Positions 19,969 to 33,338 are shown, numbered from the stretch's first letter. The stretch: DNA of 35,216 nucleotides from Spongospora subterranea (GCA_900404475.1 OUQQ01000150.1:1-35216), one strand, 5' to 3'. The notes: generated from the sequence alone by a model not told the origin. Program-made: numbers and translations.

Positions 19969-22900
19969 ATGCACGATGAAATTCCGAAGACTTCTTCTCA
20001 ATCAACAGAGGGACAAACGCCAGATGCTACACTCAGTTTGGAAGGCTTCACACCTCCAGTATATATTGAGTTCGGCCGCGTGGTGGTCAGTCAATACATT
20101 GTTTTTCCTTACTTCATCGGATCGCTAATTTGCACGATGACAGAGTGGAGTGCAGGTTTCCAAAATACTACGCATATGCAATCCAGCTCGGCAACCAGTT
20201 TCTGCTGAATTTGATCCATGGTCCGATAGTATGGTCGCCGTTAATATCGTACAGGTAACCTAGGCTGTTAACTGAGGTGTTGGTACTTAAAATTCGATAT
20301 TGCTCTTAGTTTGATTTGGGCGAAGAAGGCGATTCAATGGATGTCACCATATCTTGGACACCATCAACAGGCAGCGCAGAGGGAGTTAACTGGCGTACCC
20401 CGCTATCTCTGAAATGTGGCAGCAGACAGAAGTTCAAAATTGTATTGACCGGTACCTCCATTATAGTTGCTCAAAAACCCCCTCGCAAGAAATGGTCCCA
20501 TAAAGCCGCTGTAATCAAAGAAAATCTTTCAGATGAGAATGTTTTGAAGAACGAGCGTCAATCTACTGCATGGATCGCAAATTTTGATGATGAAAGGTCA
20601 CATACAGTTAGAAAGCCGCTAGAGGACGCCGTTAAACATCAGAAGAAGAAAGAAATACTATCGATGTCAAAACAAAATTTTGTTCCTGGTGGTGCTAAAT
20701 ATAGTGCTGGCATCGTCCATAAAAAATTGTCAAAATCTAGCCTACAATCAGCCTCGAAAAAGCACCTCCTCGTTGATGCGTTTTCGAAGGTTACTAAAGA
20801 TGATACGACGAAAAAACCGGAGATCCGTTTAAAGAACTTATCACAGTTTAGGCTCCCCTCGGATCAGAAAAAGGTAACTATGTGTGGCTGCCTGATTTTA
20901 TTGCGATCTGATTTTCGTAGAAAGAAAGTGCCGGTGCTGCGCCAGGATATCGCAGGCACCAGTTTTACGATGAAGAATGGATTGATAAACAGGAGCGAGG
21001 TCTCGTAACATGGATCAACTTCGTTTTCAAGCAGCGGGAAAGCCCCGAAGCTTTCATGTTTGGTCAGTCTCTGTGGTGTTTTTGCATCATAAGCCAATTT
21101 TTGTTAATGCATAGATCGCGATACGAGTGGGCCTTACATAACCGTCAGCGAGCATAGATCCCATGCCCAATTGCTTCAAACTGCTTTCTTTTGCTACCAT
21201 TCCGCGCCATCACAACAAATTATTCGCAATGTTGAACAAGTATGTACAGTAAAAAAAGTGACTCCCATTCTATCAATAATATCACTGTTAGGCTATTTCG
21301 CTTGGACACATGCGAATTCGCGATGATATTCGAATGCTAAATGACTTAGGACTGCGCGACCGCTTCGTCAATCTACTCCTAATGTACAATCCCTCTTGGC
21401 TTGTATTGGCGTTGGAAACCGGTACCGCCATCTTTGTGCTTTAAGAGTAATTGTGCTTAGCATATTTTCAGTATATGGAGAATTGCTTCCCCGGACGACG
21501 TGTTTGAGGAGTTTCATACAGACTCGAATGTTATCCAATGACGAAGTTGACACTGAACATACGTAGGTCGAGCAACAACTAAAAAAGGCAAGTGTGAAAC
21601 GTTTGTTTTCTAGGTATCTTCGCACCCCTCAGGGTCAGCCGTTTTTTGACGAAACCCATCAGCAAGCCCTGCAAACGTTTACGTTAAAAAAATTCATGCA
21701 GACTGTCATCTTCTTAGATATCGCAAAATCACAAAGTTTGTTGTGTTGCAAACCTATTTTTGGAATGTATTGCCGAAACTTCATTTTCTAGATATATATC
21801 CTACGTCGCCGTGTTTGTTTCTTGTCAGCTCTTGTCTGAAGTCAACTAAGGCTGTCATGACTGAATTCGCATCTTCTTTTATGGCATCTCAAGGCGATTT
21901 AGTTAAATCTGTTTCACAGATGTGCAAATATGACTGCATTGCTCACCAAGTTTGATCACCCTTACCTGAGTTTTATGTTGTCTGACGTGAGTTTCAGTCA
22001 GCAATTGACGAATACGATTTCTGTGTTCACAATCTCAGTAACGACTTGCGTGATGGTGTTCGATTGTGTGGTCTGGTTGATAAACCCGATCTGATGCAAC
22101 AGGTTAGTAGTTGCAAAGGCTCGGGTTTGTATATCAAAACAATGTTTTAGGTTCTGCTACCCGCGATAAACAGAACTCGCAAAAAACACAACGTCTCGCT
22201 GGCGCTACGATCATTTGCGGAAATTGGGTTATCTACAATACAGGTGATTTCGTGGTTTTGCTTTCGTATTGCCGCTGATTGGGTTTGGTTTTCCTAGTGC
22301 TCTGCAGACGACATCGTGGATGGCAATCTTCAACACATCATCTCATTTATGTGGCGAATTGTAATGCAAGTAACAATCCCATCTTTGATCAGTGTTCCCT
22401 CCTTATTCAACGAAATTCGACTCGTCCGAAAAGAAATGAAGCCCGCTCTCATGGACGAGCATTATGTGGAAATGTATCCAAATAACTTGCAATTACAGGT
22501 TCTCAACTTCACCAGTCTCGTTTTTTTATCGTTGAAATTGAATCTAAATCAGTATTTGCTACGGTGGTGTGCAACGATCTGTGCAAAATACGACTTCACC
22601 GTTTCTAACTTTACCTCGTCTTTTGTCGGCGGTCGCGCCTTCGCTCTGATTATTCACTATTATTATCCTCAACTCATCAAACTTGAAGATATCAAGGATA
22701 CGATACAGACGTTGCAACATCGTTTGAAAGTAACCGTGCTGCGCCCAATCTTAGGTTCGACATCAATTCGTTATTCTGTTTGTTCAGAATCAGTTGCCAA
22801 TTGAGACCAGTGGCAATGGTCATGACGTCAGCTGGATGCAGTTTGTTTACTTGAATGCCCCGAAAGAAGAGGCAAGAATACCTGCTGTCTAGTCACATGT

Positions 22901-25900
22901 CGCTTATTCAATTGTCAGGTTGATGTCGCCCTTGAAGGTGAACGTTCGAATGCCCGCCTTGTGGCTTCTGCAACAACAGTGTTGGGATCCATCCCTTCTT
23001 TTTTCCGAGATTCGGGTAAGGCTTCGGATTATTGAATTCATGCGCTAATCTCCTGTTTAGGAAAGATCTCCAAGCAAGGTGTATTTCCAGACGAGAAAGT
23101 TGTGATAACGTATCTTTCCTATCTCTGTGCTCGTTTACTAGTTTTGAGTAAAGAATCTCATGCTGCAAGGATACTTCAAAATGGTTGGCGAAATTTTCAA
23201 CGACAACAAAAGTATATTTGCTCTCCTCTCAAGATATAACGAACTGAATGTCATTATAGTGCTTCTCGTGTCCCGGATGCGGCACAGACCTTGTCCGCAT
23301 CAATCAGATCTTACAATAATGTACACAATAATTTTTGCCTTGCATCTTTGCAGCTAAATTTTCAATCCAGGCTTCTTCGTTTTTGGCCTTCCGAAGAGCC
23401 ACCGTTCCTCTACAGTCAATCATTTCGGTATATCTGCCTCAGTGTCTGGTATTTTCATTCCGAGGAAAGGTGTTGTTATTGCAATCAGAAATTCGTACGT
23501 GGCTTGTTTTCTACCGTGAAACTGGCTTAATGTTTTGAGTTTAATAGGTACACGTCAAGCATATGCAGCGTTTCGGAATGAAAAAGCTGCTGTTACAATT
23601 CAGTTATTTTTTCGAAAATATCGTCATCTGAATGCTACAAACACCTTACAAATTTTTGCTTCCTGTGTTTATAGTTACACCAAATTTCAACGAGTAATCT
23701 CTTTGAGACGGCGACGATCTGCGTCCGTTATTCATGCAGCCTATCAGAAACACCGTAATATGATTGCAATCAAAAGGCTCCATGCGATAAATGTTGTTTC
23801 ATCCGCTCTTGAAACTCGTCGTTTATCTGAACTTTATGCTCGACGAATACTTCTGAAAAGACGAAACGCCGCCAGCTGTATTCAACAGTTTATGCGTCAA
23901 TTCCTGGCCAAAAGGTTTCTTCGACGCAAGGAGGCTGTTCGGACTGTTCAGTGTGTTTTGCAAGGAATCATTGCCTTTCAAGGCTTCCAGCAGTGCTTGC
24001 ATCAACGCAGATCCAAAGCTGCAACAACGATCCAACAAATATTCAAAACATTTCAAGCAAGGCTGCACGAAAAACGTCGTTGTGCCGTTGGTGTCATTTT
24101 TGTGTCAATTTTCGCTGTTCGAACTGTCGATCAGTTCAGTCAACTCCAGAAGTTACGAAAGCTTCGTTCTGCCGTTATAATTCAGCGGTCTACAAGACTT
24201 CATCTGCAAAGAATCCGCGTTCGACGCATCACTGCCGCATGTAACTTGCAATCCTCGTTTTGGTCTTATTGTTCTGTCACAAGTTTTCTACTGCAACTGC
24301 AATACCGTCGTGACGTAGCGGCACGTTTGATTCAGGTTGTATTGCGGCGGCATCAACAGCGTGTATATTCCCGGAAGGTAGCTGCCGCTGTTTCCCTTCA
24401 GGCATCCATGGCCTCTTGCAAGACAACGAAAATATTTAGTTCGTTACTGGTGCGGCGGAAAATCCGCTGTGCCAAAACAATCCAGTCATCGTTCAAAAGG
24501 TATCAAGAAAATTTGTTCGTCAAAAGATCGCTTTCAAGTCAAATTATCCAGTCCTCATTCGCATCGTTACGGTGCTCTAAATGTTTTCGCGTTTTATTAG
24601 GGATGCGGAAACGCTACTCAGCCATCCAAATCCAGAAATGGTTCAGAAAACGCGCTCTTCGAATTCATCAGCATCGGGTTGCATCGGGTCTGGTAGTTCA
24701 ATCGCTGATATCAACATTGAGGACCGTTGCCTTTTTCTCCCAAATTTTATACCGTCGCCGAGATCGTAGTTGCAGAACTGTCCAAAACCGGGTCAGAGAA
24801 TTTCTTCGCAAGAAGAAAGAAAGAACAGAATCCGATTCTATTTTGATTCAAGCCAGTCTTAGGGTCGCTATTGCAAATGCCTCATTCAAACAATGTCTCA
24901 ACATTAGACAACGTATCTCGGTAAAGAAAATTCAGTTCGTCTTCCGCAGGCACAGGGTGATTGAAGCCAACAAACGTAACGCCTCATCGGCAATGTTGCA
25001 ATCTGCTTTCAGTTCATATCATCGACGGATAATATTTCTCAAAGTTTTGCGTAATAAGCAAAATCGCGCGCTAAGGATCGTTCAAGATGCTGTTCTGCGA
25101 TATCAGAAAGTGGTGCATCATCGTCGTATTGTTGCAGCGCTAGCCATTCAATCTTTGTTCCAGCAACATCGGCTCAAGACTTCAACCAAACGACTCTTCA
25201 TATACAAGATTGGTCGTTCAGCGACAGTTATACAACGTCGCGTTAGGTTCCACCTCAACAGTATGCGAACCCTACGGTTAGTTGCGTCCATTTCACTTCA
25301 AGCGGGAATGTCAGCCCTGCATACGCGATCGATAGCTCTCCAAGTTTCTGAGTATCGCCGTTTGTGGGCTTCTCGCTTAATTTTCCGATGTATGTCTGCT
25401 TTCCATCACCGTCGTGTTGCTGCTGCAAAAACCGTCCAGACCACGATATCTGCGTACGTGTCTCATACACTTGTACAAGTGCTGCAGGGAATGAGACGTC
25501 ACGCCAGCGCTCGACGCATTCAGTGTGCTACAAGAAGCTTCCTCTCTCAGTTGAGACAGCGCAGAGTAGCTGCCCTTCGTGTCGTCCAAGCATATTTTAA
25601 CGGTCTATCATCAGAACTTTCATTCGGTCGCATTATAGGTTTCAGACGTGATATGTGTGCCTCTATAATTCAAAGGGCGCTTTTACGTCATCGAGATTTC
25701 TGTTTTCAGCGCCGACTCCTTGCTGTAAGCATAGTCCAGACAACGTTTTCTTCTTTGATTACCGCAACATCCGCCACAAAGATGCTGTTTTTTCAACAAA
25801 CAATATGTGCGCGACGTATTCAGTTCGCCTTCCGTTCTCATCGTCTACGTATGGCCAAGCGTACTGCAGCAGCGTTATTGCAAGTCCAGTCTGCAATATC

Positions 25901-27210
25901 TTGTTACTATACCGTACGAAGAACCGCACATTTGATTGGTCTTCGGCAACATTCTTGTGCAGCCGTTCTCCAACGTCGTTTCAAAGCAAGGGCAAATCTT
26001 CGAACTGAAAAAAAAGAAACAATTGTTGCGGCTTTGAATGCTGTCATTACGAGCAAGTCTGTTTTCCCTGGTATTCTGAAGTGCCGACGTGCGCTAGCTG
26101 CCACGGTTATACAGAAGTTTATAAGTCGACAAGTCCAAGCTGCCGCCCAGTCCAGATATATTTTGAAGGTCAACTCAAGCTCTTTGCTCCAATTATGCAT
26201 CAAAAGTATGCCTCTGCATCAGTGTTCGATTTTTCGTAACTGAACAAAACTGTTTGCAGCGAATCGTTGCCACATTGAGTACCTTGAAAATCGGCGCAAG
26301 ATCATATCTGTGCAATCGATGTGGCGAGGTCGTGCTGCCCGAATGCACGCATCTACTCTTGTTCAAGCGGCTTGTAAACGGATTCTTGATGCGTCCACTC
26401 GTTGGTCTCCTGAACTTACTATTGGTTTCCGAACGCGGCAGGCTCTGGACATATTGCTCAAGTATGCATGGAAATTTCTTCTTTTGTCTTTTTTTCTAAC
26501 TTTCGCAATTCTGTCAGCTCGACAAAGCTGGCTCCTATTACGCACGCCTGCCGAACTCTTGACACCGTGACAAGGACGCTTCCTGGATGCGCTGTTGATG
26601 CTGTTGATCAAAACGCGTAAGTCAAACCCACTATACGTTCAAACCAAATCGGTTTGTCTTATTTCTAATAGGGTTCCCGTTCTTTATGCGCTAATGAGGT
26701 TCGAATTTTGTTTCTGGTCAGTTGTTTCTCAAACGTTGGTTGTTTCAGAGGTCTTAATCGAAGCAAGCCCCACCTTGAATTGTTAGGCTATACGCTGAAT
26801 ATACTCGGTATGATCAAGCGCATTGCCCTGCACTTCATTGAAACCCTTGGCTTTGTGTAGTAAATCTTTCGGAGATTTCAAGCACTCGCGTCCACGTATT
26901 TAGTGATCTTTCATGCGCTGAGGTGGTTCTTGAACTTATTCAGACGCAACGCGAAAACGGCGATTTGTTCATTAAAGCGTGCAATCTGCTGACGACAGGG
27001 TGCCAATATCCACCATTCGTGACTGTCCTGCAAGGGTCAATAAAGCGACTCAGCTCAATTCACGCTTTGCTTTCAAGAAAGCTTGAAATGCAAGTGCGAT
27101 ATCAACCTCCTAACGGAACGCATACAAAGCAACTGAACATGCTCAAACGGTCCGTCCGATCGCTAGAAGTTCTGCAAACGCGTATACGGCCAACATCAGC
27201 CGCCGGCTAA
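19969..27210 (+). CDS. ASPM: ASPM ortholog (spindle-pole protein)
   Basis: Many exons splice in phase: 19969-20085, 20156-20254, 20310-20873, 20921-21062, 21115-21239, 21292-21421, 21472-21562, 21614-21735, 21792-21949, 21998-22102, 22151-22243, 22298-22498, 22553-22729, 22788 to about 22871, 22919-23015, 23061-23211, two or three small exons, then a main exon of about 2.7 kb ending at 26205, 26260 onward, and several more to the TAA at 27208. The N-terminus ([14 protein letters not shown], then RICNPA and TISWTP) is the ASH-type domain. [13 protein letters not shown] and [12 protein letters not shown] are ASPM-specific. Calponin-homology segments follow ([29 protein letters not shown]), then [18 protein letters not shown], about 30 IQ motifs at roughly 23-residue spacing, WRGRAAR, and an armadillo-like C-terminus. 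ASPM binds microtubule minus ends and calmodulin at spindle poles and centrosomes. It is shorter than human ASPM because it has fewer IQ repeats. The start codon is the least certain point. Confidence 0.93.
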
Positions 27211-27236
27211 ATTCAAGTTTTATCTACCGAAATTCA

Positions 27237-27277
27237 AATAAATTTTTTCATCTGTTTAATGTCCATCTTGAAATAAA
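27237..27277 (+). promoter_or_regulatory. Two AATAAA polyadenylation signals after ASPM
   Basis: AATAAA occurs at 27237-27242 and 27272-27277, 27 and 62 bp after the ASPM stop codon, in an AT-rich stretch. The position fits poly(A) signals for the ASPM transcript. Confidence 0.5.
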
Positions 27278-27869
27278 TAATAATACCACCTCAGTACAAA
27301 CGTGTTTTCATCATGCGCAGAAATTTGGAGTGGCCGCGATGCTTGACGCTTCCTTTGTTTAAAGTTGAAGCGCTTTAACTGCAGTGTAAGGTGTAGGCAT
27401 GACTGCAGGACAGAGAGGGCAGAATGCATCATATACGGTCTCCTCTCCGTTTGGGGGAACCCTTATCCGTTGTAGTTTCTTGATTTGCGGGATTTGACAA
27501 TCAGCATTGAGTCAGTCTGCACAAGGCGACGTAGATGAGGTAAATGATCAACCGCGGCTACATGCTCCTAGCAACGCAAGTCGAGGTGCTGTCTACGACA
27601 GATTCAGATTACTGACGCTGAATACGAACAAAGATTTTGTTGGGGTAGATTCTAGGTGAGGTATATTGAAGAACAATGATCAGGAACTGATATCCATTCT
27701 AGAAGCAGACCCATTACGGCAGTTGTCGGATCGAAAGTAAAACGGAGTAGTAATAATAATGGTTTGTGGCTGTATATAATATATATAGATGGGCGCTGCG
27801 TGGTTTCCTGGTTTGAACAGGTCACAGCTTTGCTTAAATACAAAATAAATGCAATATGTACATCGGGAA
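27278..27869. other. Intergenic between convergent ASPM and reductase genes
   Basis: No coding frame is convincing. The minus frames at 27652-27988 are the 3' flank and last exon of the reductase read in other phases. A TA-rich run (TATATAATATATATAG) lies at about 27773-27788. Confidence 0.4.
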
Positions 27870-30272
27870 TTAATCCCACGCTTCTGCCATATATTTCCCT
27901 TGATGAATCTTGTTCTCCATAACCTCAATAGCTTGAGCTCGCGATAAACCTCCAGTGCGTCCAAGGATATCGGATATGAAGCACTCAAACACAGCAGTTG
28001 CCATCTGAAACAACTTCATCGATAACAGTTCTAACGGGAAGTTTTGACAAACCGATAATGTGCCGCAGACGTAGAAAATCGCGTTGGAACTGATCAGACC
28101 AGCGACTTCTTCCGAGCGAGCTTTTAACGCATCCTAAATTTTCCTCAGTCACTATTGTCAGCATGTGCAGATTGATACTACCTGTACGTATCGATATGGA
28201 TGGGAATCAATTCGAGAAAAAGCTAAATCGATGCGTGTGATTGCTTGCGAAGTTTCCCATTCGCGCTGATACAGAAATTCATCCTTGTTGTCGCGGAAAC
28301 CGAAAAAGAGGAAGACTTGTCTAGAACCTGAAAACGGATGAGGGATTGAGATAAAGAATGATGTACCTTGACGTACCTTCTGGTAGATGTTGCAAAAACG
28401 ACCGAAAAGGCGCAACACCAACGCCACATCCAATCATTACCAAAGACGGCAACCTAATTAATACGAAAATATTGGCAACCATCGTAAACACAAATGTTTC
28501 GACCTGTCAAGAGGGGGCAAACGCAATTGTCTATTGTGGCGAATAAATAGTGGTATTTTGAAAAGAGAAGACGAATCCGTGCAACGACCCAAATGACACG
28601 TCTCCAGCCAATAGGTACATAAACCCCGGAACGACGAACACGAGGGAACTAATTGTTTTGCGTGCTCACTTATCGCGACCTGACAAATTACTTTTCAAAA
28701 CGAGACAGGTATTGATGATCGATTAAACATACCGTAAGATGAACTGTGCTAGGATGGCGAAACGGAGATGATGCAATAGAGTAATATCGCAGCGCTAGGG
28801 GCGGAAGTAAATCGCATAATTCATTGGCAGTTGGCCGGGCAGAGGAGTATTGTGCAAAAATGTCAGTGATCTTGACAGGAAAACGGATCAAAACCACGAA
28901 TTGCTGAAACAATCCTGCTTACATTCGTGAAGTTTTCCCTTAATCGCTCCATGGGGACGGATAGTAAAGCAGTTGATTCTTCAAGTGAAGCTAATCTAAA
29001 ATGACCACGGATTAACAAGGGCACGCTACAATACTGACAATTATTACTTTGCGACTGCAGCAATAACAACTTTGGAAGGAAGTGAACATATATCTAGATA
29101 ATACGTCAGAGCCCATTGTAGCGTGCAGCTACACGATAAAGACGAGACAGATACAACTACATCCCCATCGAGCGACAACTACGTTTCATCAGTAAAAAGA
29201 TATCGATGAGATTAAAAGAGAACCGAAAAAGCTTACAGTATTCAATAACGACCTAACGATATTGCCTGGATTTGCGCAAGGAATTGCAACGCAGTCGCCC
29301 GGTTCATAGCTGCACTCAGGTGGAACCTTCAACTCTATATGCAGAACACGCCTGTTTAGCGACTTACACATGTAGTCACTATGGACCAGAGTCGCCTCAT
29401 GAACATCTGGTCCATATAATATTCTCGCCGCCATAACAGAGTTCGAGCTTGAAAACGGAGATACATCCGAGATGCTTGACTGATACCGATCAGGATGATA
29501 TGAGCATCTGAAATGGATTATTAAACATTATTCAACATTGATTGTGCATAGAAAACAGACGATTTCTGGCAACATTGATCCGGAGTCGCGTTACAAGATT
29601 CAATTGCAGTAAACGACTCTTCAATGTCAGTCGAATGTGGATGTGCACGCTCAAATAGGTTAATTAAATTACGAATCCAAATATCAACAGATATCTGAGA
29701 CAAATCCCAGGTCAATCCATTGTGATATAAGATCTACTGCACAAATCACCTGTCTTTGATCTTCATCAGCAGAATCCGCTTCTAAAGCAACACACAGACG
29801 TTTGGCCCCAAAATCGCGAAGCCTTACGTCAATTTTTTTGGAAAACCCGCAAAAATTGGACCATTGAGAATGACCTACGCCAAGAACAGCGTAGGAAGTA
29901 TCTGAAAAAATGTTCGACGTGCTACAGCTATCCAAATATTGGTCGAATTTAACGGCATTCTCAGGCGGCCCGCCCATCAAAAACGAACTGCAAACAAATA
30001 TGACAGTCGATGGTCGCCGGGACATGAAAAACTCGAACTGGTTTAAGCATCCGAGATTGGCAGATATAGAAGATTCACGAAAAGCGCCGAGCAATTGACG
30101 GGCGATCACTGAGATCGATGGCGATAATTAGAGATGAATGAGAGGAGTGACCATATACAATACTTAATGACACTCCTGTCTGCGATCCAAACAATATCAA
30201 TACAGTGTCGTGGAGCCTTTCGAGACCAGTCATCAGTTCCCGGCAGGTGGAGGTTGCACCCGATTCTCCCAT
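27870..30272 (-). CDS. Diflavin (FMN/FAD) NADPH reductase, methionine-synthase-reductase-like
   Basis: The ATG at 30272 is followed by the FMN-binding LILFGSQTG loop. An intron at 30163-30109 rejoins in phase (VSLMIARQLLGAF), then come the rest of the flavodoxin domain (GPPENAVKF; YAVLGVGHS; KKIDVRLRDFGAKR) and a connecting region with RVLHIELKVP and YEPGDCVAIPC. The FAD site is YYSIASSPFRHP and the NADPH-binding domain shows FFGFRDNKDEFLYQREWE. The C-terminus KYMAEAWD ends at TAA 27872-27870, with an acidic-aromatic tail like that of cytochrome P450 reductase. Several further short introns are present and were not all mapped. Such enzymes pass electrons from NADPH through FAD and FMN to a partner. 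The linker and FAD region look closest to methionine synthase reductase, which reactivates cobalamin-dependent methionine synthase, but P450 reductase or NDOR1 are alternatives. It is convergent with ASPM. Confidence 0.8.
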
Positions 30273-31489
30273 AGCATTGAGCCAGGTCGCCTGCGCAGCG
30301 TCGATACTTGCTATCCAACCAGAACGCCGACGAGCTGGACTCGGTTTCTGGTGGTCAAACCTCACCCAGAACCGCCCTTTCTGTTTACAATGATATACGG
30401 AATGAAACAGAGAAAAGAGTTTTTCCCCAGTTGAACACAGCGCAGAAATAAAGTGCGGAGCCAATTTTGTTCGAGAAACGGAATACGCTTCGTACACGAG
30501 CTACCTCACGATCTCATGCACATTTGCGACTGTGTGAACTGAAATCTGCGACTGTCCCGAGATGACAACCTGCCCACAGCCTGTGACGAGTAGCACCACC
30601 ACCACCCACCACTGCCGCCCTGTGACGGGCCAACTACACGCTGGTGACGCTGTCGAAATATCTGGAATGGCAATGGATGAATTATCGCAGTGTTGGCTGA
30701 CCCGTGGCGGACGTTCCGTATTTTCAGAACAACGAGTCAATTCTCTGCAGCTCGTTTTGAACCAGACATCTCTGAACAGACCAACATGGCCCAAACCGAG
30801 GGCTGAGAGAGGCCTCGCACGCTTATGTGGACCATATTGGGTTGGACAATGCTGTAAACGATTTAACCTATCCACGTTGCTGCATTTTGACGTCTGGTCA
30901 TTATATGATCAAGGGAGGCAATGAGCCGCTTCAAAAAATACTTGTAATTTTGAAGTCCAATACTGGCCAGATACAACAACAGACCCTATCCCATCAAGTT
31001 GAATGGGTCACCATCACCTTACGTGATGATTACTTGAACTGTCGACACCAAACCAATTCGTTCCAAAAAAATCTAGTACGAAAAAATGATTACGGGGCCA
31101 CAAGTTTCTACAGCAATTGCGTTATTGTTAAAGGTACTCCTCGCTTTGGGCAATAGAATCGGAACCAGCACACTCAAGGTCGTCGTGCATCCTGGGATTT
31201 CTTCTGCTTTGTTGCCCAACAACGCACCACTATGGCTGGGGGACCCCGCCGGATACTGCAGTTTCCGCAAACAGTTTCTGCCAACAAATAAATTATCACA
31301 CTTGTCTATGAAACTGGGACATCCAAAACTGAAAAAACGTTAATGTGAAAACCAGACTCTGTTTTCTGTTTGTTTTTTTGTGGCGCCGTGCCGTGCCGTT
31401 GCCGTTAAGGTATTGGACGCTGACACTTGTTTGCAGAATGAAGTAAAACTGGTTCAGGGAGAATCTCTGACTGGAGTCCCATACACGTT
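30273..31489. other. No recognisable gene
   Basis: The reductase promoter should lie at the left edge. Frames of 100-125 codons overlap on both strands at 30501-30924, over a CCACCACCACC-rich stretch, and a plus frame at 31086-31343 encodes a leucine- and alanine-rich segment. None has a recognisable motif or a consistent splice partner. The right part may be decayed copia sequence beyond the identifiable integrase. Confidence 0.4.
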
Positions 31490-32890
31490 ATGAATCCTGG
31501 CTCAATGTTGGCGTTGAACCAGAACAGGACGGATGCTGATGATATCGTCCGAAATCACCTGCAGTATTGCTTGTCGCCCACCTTCGACCTTCAATGCGCC
31601 ACGAACTCCTTGAGCTTACCGAACACACCGGAAATACACCTGCTTTTGTCATCGATGATGGTGACGAAGTACTTGGCGCCATTCATACCCGCCACTTCAG
31701 AGGGGTCCGCAAACTTCGGAATGAATTGTCTCGCCCACCGATTGAGACTTGATTATCGGTCCTTTGCGACAACGATTTTCTTGGTAGTTGGCTGATGATG
31801 CTTGAACTACTCATGGTTTGATTCTGGGTCTTCCCATTGGCAATCCAAGTGTCCTTCGCCGCGTACATGTTCCCTGATCGCATCATGGTCAACACGCCCA
31901 AGCCTTCGGTGACACACTTCAAGGCTCGCCTTAAGTCGCAATTCTTGTCGTCGCTGCCGTTTGTCCTCCCTGCTTTGACTCGAGCCCCCTCTGCTGACGT
32001 CCAGGTGAACCATCAGCCCATCGCGCGGACCCATGGCGACGACTTGACCCTTGTCGACACCGTTGCCCAGCGCGCTGACAGGGGCTCGAGTCAAAGGAGG
32101 AAGGATATACAGCAGGACGACAAGAGTTGCGACCAATTCCGAAGGCGAGCCGTGACGTGTGCCATTGGGCATCTTCGCCATTACGCGATAAAAAAACATC
32201 CACGACCGAGGACACTTGATTGCCACTGGGAAGGCCCCAAATCCAATCCATGTAATTCAGAGGCGATAAAGGACGAGACAGGTAATCGGCGAACACCGCC
32301 AGCTCGATGGGGCAGCTGGTTTAGTATCAAGACGATGAGATGTCCACTTCACCTATTTTCGCATTCATGATCCGGCTGATTCGCCATGTTCTTAACATTA
32401 TTACAAGGACAACGGTAGTCATTATCGGGAAGTCGTTCAATTATACGTTCTCCAGCTCCCTCCTGCGACGTCGGTTGTTGCCTCTGGAGTTGCCGACATA
32501 TGATTTCAGAACGTGCCACGCTTTCCTGGAAGAGCGGTTCTCGACAATCGTGATTTTCTTGGTTTTCGTCGATGCACTTGACAATCTAAGTCATCACCAG
32601 TTGCGACCGCCTCCGGTAGTCCTCTTTCTGATCAGGGCTGTAAAGGGCTCCGTTTCAGATCCCTCAATGATCTTCATGACGCCGTACCTGTCGGCCGCCA
32701 GTAGGAATTCCCACGACCACAGCAACCAGCTGTCGTCCGATAACCTATTCCGGGAGAACTTCCCCACCGATGACTGCACCGTCGTCATGACCATACTCGC
32801 CTCGTGATCCTTTATGTCTCCAGCTCGGCCGCCGCTTGCGTCGTCTGGGTCCATAACCCTTCGTAATGGAGACTTTAACAAGTCCAATCG
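31490..32890 (-). mobile_element. Truncated Ty1/copia retrotransposon relic
   Basis: On the minus strand, pieces occur in the order of a copia polyprotein. First comes a gag start with F-S-R...D-S-W-L-L-W-S-W-E-F near 32750, then a gag continuation with RSSRKAWHVLKSYVG near 32510. A pre-integrase block CHRRLGRVDHDAIREHVRG follows at about 31920-31860. Last is the integrase start E-T-I-H-S-E-V-C-G-P-L followed, after an in-frame stop and shift, by GMNGAKYFVTIIDDKSRCI at about 31750-31600. The frames are broken several times. The DDE core beyond the first Asp region, the reverse transcriptase and the RNase H are not present, and no LTR pair was seen. The element is dead and truncated at its 3' side. 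Confidence 0.75.
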
Positions 32891-33338
32891 ATTAGCAGTT
32901 TATTCATTTTGAATATATGGGGCTCAGGAGAGAGCGCCTATGAGGCCTGTCATTGGATGCTATGCCCGGAGCTGTTGCTCCAATTGCGATCATCGCTGAT
33001 TGTATCAGGAGAGGACACGATCAGTCGACAATCAATGTGATGACGTACAGGAATTGCGAACGATTATCAGCGAACTACTTCCGACAGCAATCACAATTGT
33101 TCGACGGATATGCTCAACGACACAATGATTCGACAGTGAACGTGGACGATGGTGATAAGCTGTCGTCGACAACGCCAACCATGGAATGATAATCGTGCCG
33201 GACGGGTTTACCCTTGATCTCCGGAGTCCGTGACAGCCATCTGTTCGTTACAGTAGCAGTAGTAACACACCTGATTCTGCCCAGCTCCTATATTGCAGTC
33301 ATTCGTCATCGACCGCGCCGGCAACTCCATCAGGCTCC
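32891..33338. other. Intergenic, PHB2 upstream region
   Basis: This 448-bp stretch separates the copia relic from PHB2. It has GATC and TCGTCGAC words and one 78-codon plus frame (32953-33189) with no similarity I recognise. It presumably carries the PHB2 promoter; no TATA box or other element is clear. Confidence 0.4.

Noticed and set aside
23535..26243. The long IQ-rich frame could be an unconventional myosin or a stand-alone calmodulin-binding protein.
   Set aside because: Upstream in-phase exons give ASPM-specific segments ([24 protein letters not shown] region, [18 protein letters not shown]) and the downstream exons give the ASPM tail. No motor domain is present.
30501..30924. Overlapping plus and minus frames of about 120 codons as a gene upstream of the reductase.
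   Set aside because: Both are explained by a low-complexity CCACC-rich stretch. There is no motif and no splice partner.
31807..32296. Minus-strand frames as host genes.
   Set aside because: The CHRRLGRVDHDAI and integrase-like segments show they belong to a decayed copia element.
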